Positions 6,682 through 7,396 of a stretch of DNA of 7,396 nucleotides are shown in pieces (the stretch's first letter is position 1; each line of letters starts with the position of its first letter). The notes below the pieces were generated by a model. It was not told where the DNA came from, searched no databases, and saw nothing but the letters and a program-made list of their open reading frames with translations. This stretch comes from Gemmatimonadota bacterium (GTDB lineage Bacteria > Gemmatimonadota > Gemmatimonadetes > Gemmatimonadales > GWC2-71-9), in NCBI GenBank assembly GCA_003221985.1, contig QHUQ01000076.1, forward strand, positions 1 to 7,396, given 5' to 3'. Both the position numbers and the translations under genes were made by a program.

Positions 6682-7045
6682 TCCGCTAGCCGCCTATCTC
6701 GCCGGACAAGTGACCGCTGAGCAACTCGTGGTCGCGGTGACCGCGGAGTATTACCGGGATGCGAGAAGCGGGATGCGGGATGCGCTAAGACCCGTCATCG
6801 AAGTGATCGAACGTGCCCACCCCGGCGTGGTGGAGCTTGCAGGCTCTCAGCAAAGTCCTGGATTCGCCGTGATGCTGGCCGAGCGACCGTTCCCCAAACG
6901 GTATGAAGATGAGCTTCGCACTGCGGTGACTGCGGCATTGGACACGCATCCCGTATCCCGCATCCCCCATCCCGAACACGTGAGTACGAAGCGTGGATTG
7001 TTTAACCGGATCTTTGCCGCGGTCCGGAAAGTCTTCAGCGCATAA
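6659..7045 (+). CDS. Hypothetical small protein with heptamer-repeat inserts and basic amphipathic C-terminus
   Basis: I do not recognise this 128-aa product. It begins MSSASSADPLAAYLAG, an apparently helical Ala/Val-rich segment (8-32), continues through RPVIEVIERAHPGVVEL (44-60) and FAVMLAERPFPKRYEDELR (69-87), and ends KRGLFNRIFAAVRKVFSA (111-128). In that last segment hydrophobic and basic residues alternate as in an amphipathic, possibly membrane-touching helix. No signal peptide or transmembrane segment is seen. Two heptamer tracts encode RDARSGMRDA (33-42) and THPVSRIPHP (96-105). The ATG at 6659 is preferred; a TTG at 6644 and a GTG at 6710 are in frame. It overlaps rseP by 23 nt, so co-expression with rseP is likely, and it overlaps the convergent kinase gene by 11 nt. 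Codon choice is less GC-biased than in its neighbours. A real gene is probable but not proven. Confidence 0.65.
   Translation: MSSASSADPLAAYLAGQVTAEQLVVAVTAEYYRDARSGMRDALRPVIEVIERAHPGVVELAGSQQSPGFAVMLAERPFPKRYEDELRTAVTAALDTHPVSRIPHPEHVSTKRGLFNRIFAAVRKVFSA
6756..6783 (+). repeat. Heptamer tandem repeat, GGGATGC type, 4 units
   Basis: Four 7-bp units: GGGATGC, a degenerate GAGAAGC (5 of 7 bases), then GGGATGC twice. It lies within the small gene downstream of rseP and encodes residues 33-42. In register it is complementary at 24 of 28 bases to the tract at 6946-6973, so the two form an inverted pair enclosing 162 nt. Confidence 0.85.
6946..6973 (-). repeat. Heptamer tandem repeat, inverted copy (GCATCCC on plus strand), 4 units
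   Basis: Plus-strand units are GCATCCC, GTATCCC, GCATCCC and CCATCCC. Read on the minus strand they are the same GGGATGC family as the tract at 6756-6783. They encode THPVSRIPHP in the small gene. Flanking bases do not continue the period. The minus strand has four G-runs separated by four bases each. Confidence 0.85.
6950..6973 (-). other. Putative G-quadruplex motif on the minus strand
   Basis: The minus strand reads GGG, ATGG, GGG, ATGC, GGG, ATAC, GGG, which fits the usual pattern of four G-triplets with loops of 1-7 nt. It would form on the template strand of the small gene, or in RNA if the kinase transcript runs past its stop at 7035, about 60-85 nt downstream. Folding is predicted from pattern only. 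Confidence 0.5.
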
Positions 7046-7396
7046 GCTTCACAACGAGTCCGATCAGCAACAGCAGGCCGACGGCCGTTCCCGCAATCAC
7101 CAGCCATGTGCGGCGATTGGTGCGCGGATTGATGATCGCCTCCCGTTGGGTCGTGCCCATCGGCGCCGCGCCAAGCGAGACGGTGGGACGGCGTTTCTGC
7201 TCGACCTCATCGAGATCGGCAAGAAGCTCGGCGGCGTTGGCGTAGCGGTCGTCGGGATGTTTCGCGAGGCATTTCAGTACGACGCGCTCGAAGCGTTTCG
7301 ACAGCTCGGGGCGTTTGCGCCGCAGCGACGGCGGCGGATCCTCGACGTGCATGCGCGCCAGCTCGAACCAGTCGGTGGAGCTGAAGGGCACCTCGC
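7035..7396 (-). CDS. Ser/Thr protein kinase (PknB-like), C-terminal part with terminal membrane anchor
   Basis: The reading frame enters from the right edge and ends at 7035, giving 119 complete codons; the start and most of the kinase domain lie outside. Numbering from the Val at 7391, VPFSSTDWFELARMHVEDPPPSL fits the late kinase subdomains (X onward) of PknB-type kinases, and FERVVLKCLAKHPDDRYANAAELLADL (34-60) is the classic subdomain XI end with its conserved Arg49. A roughly 30-residue polar linker with several Thr and Ser follows. One hydrophobic segment (about 95-115, WLVIAGTAVGLLLLIGLVV) comes next, and the protein stops at KLMR right after it. There is no extracellular sensor such as PASTA repeats, so this is a tail-anchored cytoplasmic kinase. 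Catalytic residues cannot be checked here. The gene overlaps the small plus-strand gene by 11 nt; its promoter is outside the window. Confidence 0.92.
   Translation of the reverse strand, partial: EVPFSSTDWFELARMHVEDPPPSLRRKRPELSKRFERVVLKCLAKHPDDRYANAAELLADLDEVEQKRRPTVSLGAAPMGTTQREAIINPRTNRRTWLVIAGTAVGLLLLIGLVVKLMR

Noticed and set aside
6886..6902. Small hairpin ACCGTT/AACGGT as a terminator for the kinase or small gene
   Set aside because: The stem is only 6 bp, lies inside the coding region and has no T-run on either strand.
1..7396. A hidden defence system, mobile element, CRISPR array or biosynthetic cluster
   Set aside because: Conserved housekeeping genes fill nearly all the window. 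No spaced direct repeats, transposase, integrase or tRNA-like sequence was seen. The heptamer tracts are contiguous, without spacers.

Overview
The window is a high-GC, gene-dense stretch of bacterial chromosome holding the classic translation and envelope gene cluster, in the order rpsB(partial)-tsf-pyrH-frr-uppS-cdsA-dxr-rseP. A small unrecognised gene follows on the same strand, and the 3' part of a membrane-anchored Ser/Thr protein kinase gene converges from the other strand. The uppS-cdsA-dxr-rseP order is the one found in Bacillus; E. coli has dxr ahead of uppS. High GC, a short (~200 aa) EF-Ts, a Bacteroidetes-like SYSSR motif in UppS, a PknB-type kinase and heptamer repeats of the GGGATGC type together suggest a Gemmatimonadota or other FCB-group bacterium. 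That is an inference, of moderate confidence at best.

Layout. Bases 1-662 are the 3' two-thirds of rpsB, with a basic C-terminal tail on S2. Bases 663-740 are the only real intergenic gap in the cluster. It holds a strong intrinsic terminator or attenuator (688-726) and the tsf ribosome-binding site. From tsf (741) to the small gene ending at 7045 the coding is continuous: each stop abuts or overlaps the next start (0, 4, 1, 1, 4, 7 and 23 nt). This suggests one translationally coupled transcript, with the rpsB-tsf hairpin as its only obvious internal control point. The small gene and the kinase gene overlap tail to tail by 11 nt (7035-7045), with no terminator visible between them.

Functionally the cluster joins translation (S2, EF-Ts, ribosome recycling factor) and pyrimidine nucleotide supply (UMP kinase) to envelope building. 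Dxr starts the MEP route to isoprenoids, UppS makes the C55 carrier lipid, CdsA makes CDP-diacylglycerol and RseP is the site-2 intramembrane protease.

The least ordinary signal is a set of three period-7 tandem tracts, each exactly four heptamers (28 bp) and each inside a coding region: one in dxr (4384-4411) and two in the small gene (6756-6783 and 6946-6973). The two in the small gene are inverted relative to each other, and the second fits a canonical G-quadruplex pattern on the minus strand. I see no CRISPR array, tRNA or rRNA gene, insertion sequence or defence system. The rest of the window is ordinary conserved housekeeping sequence.
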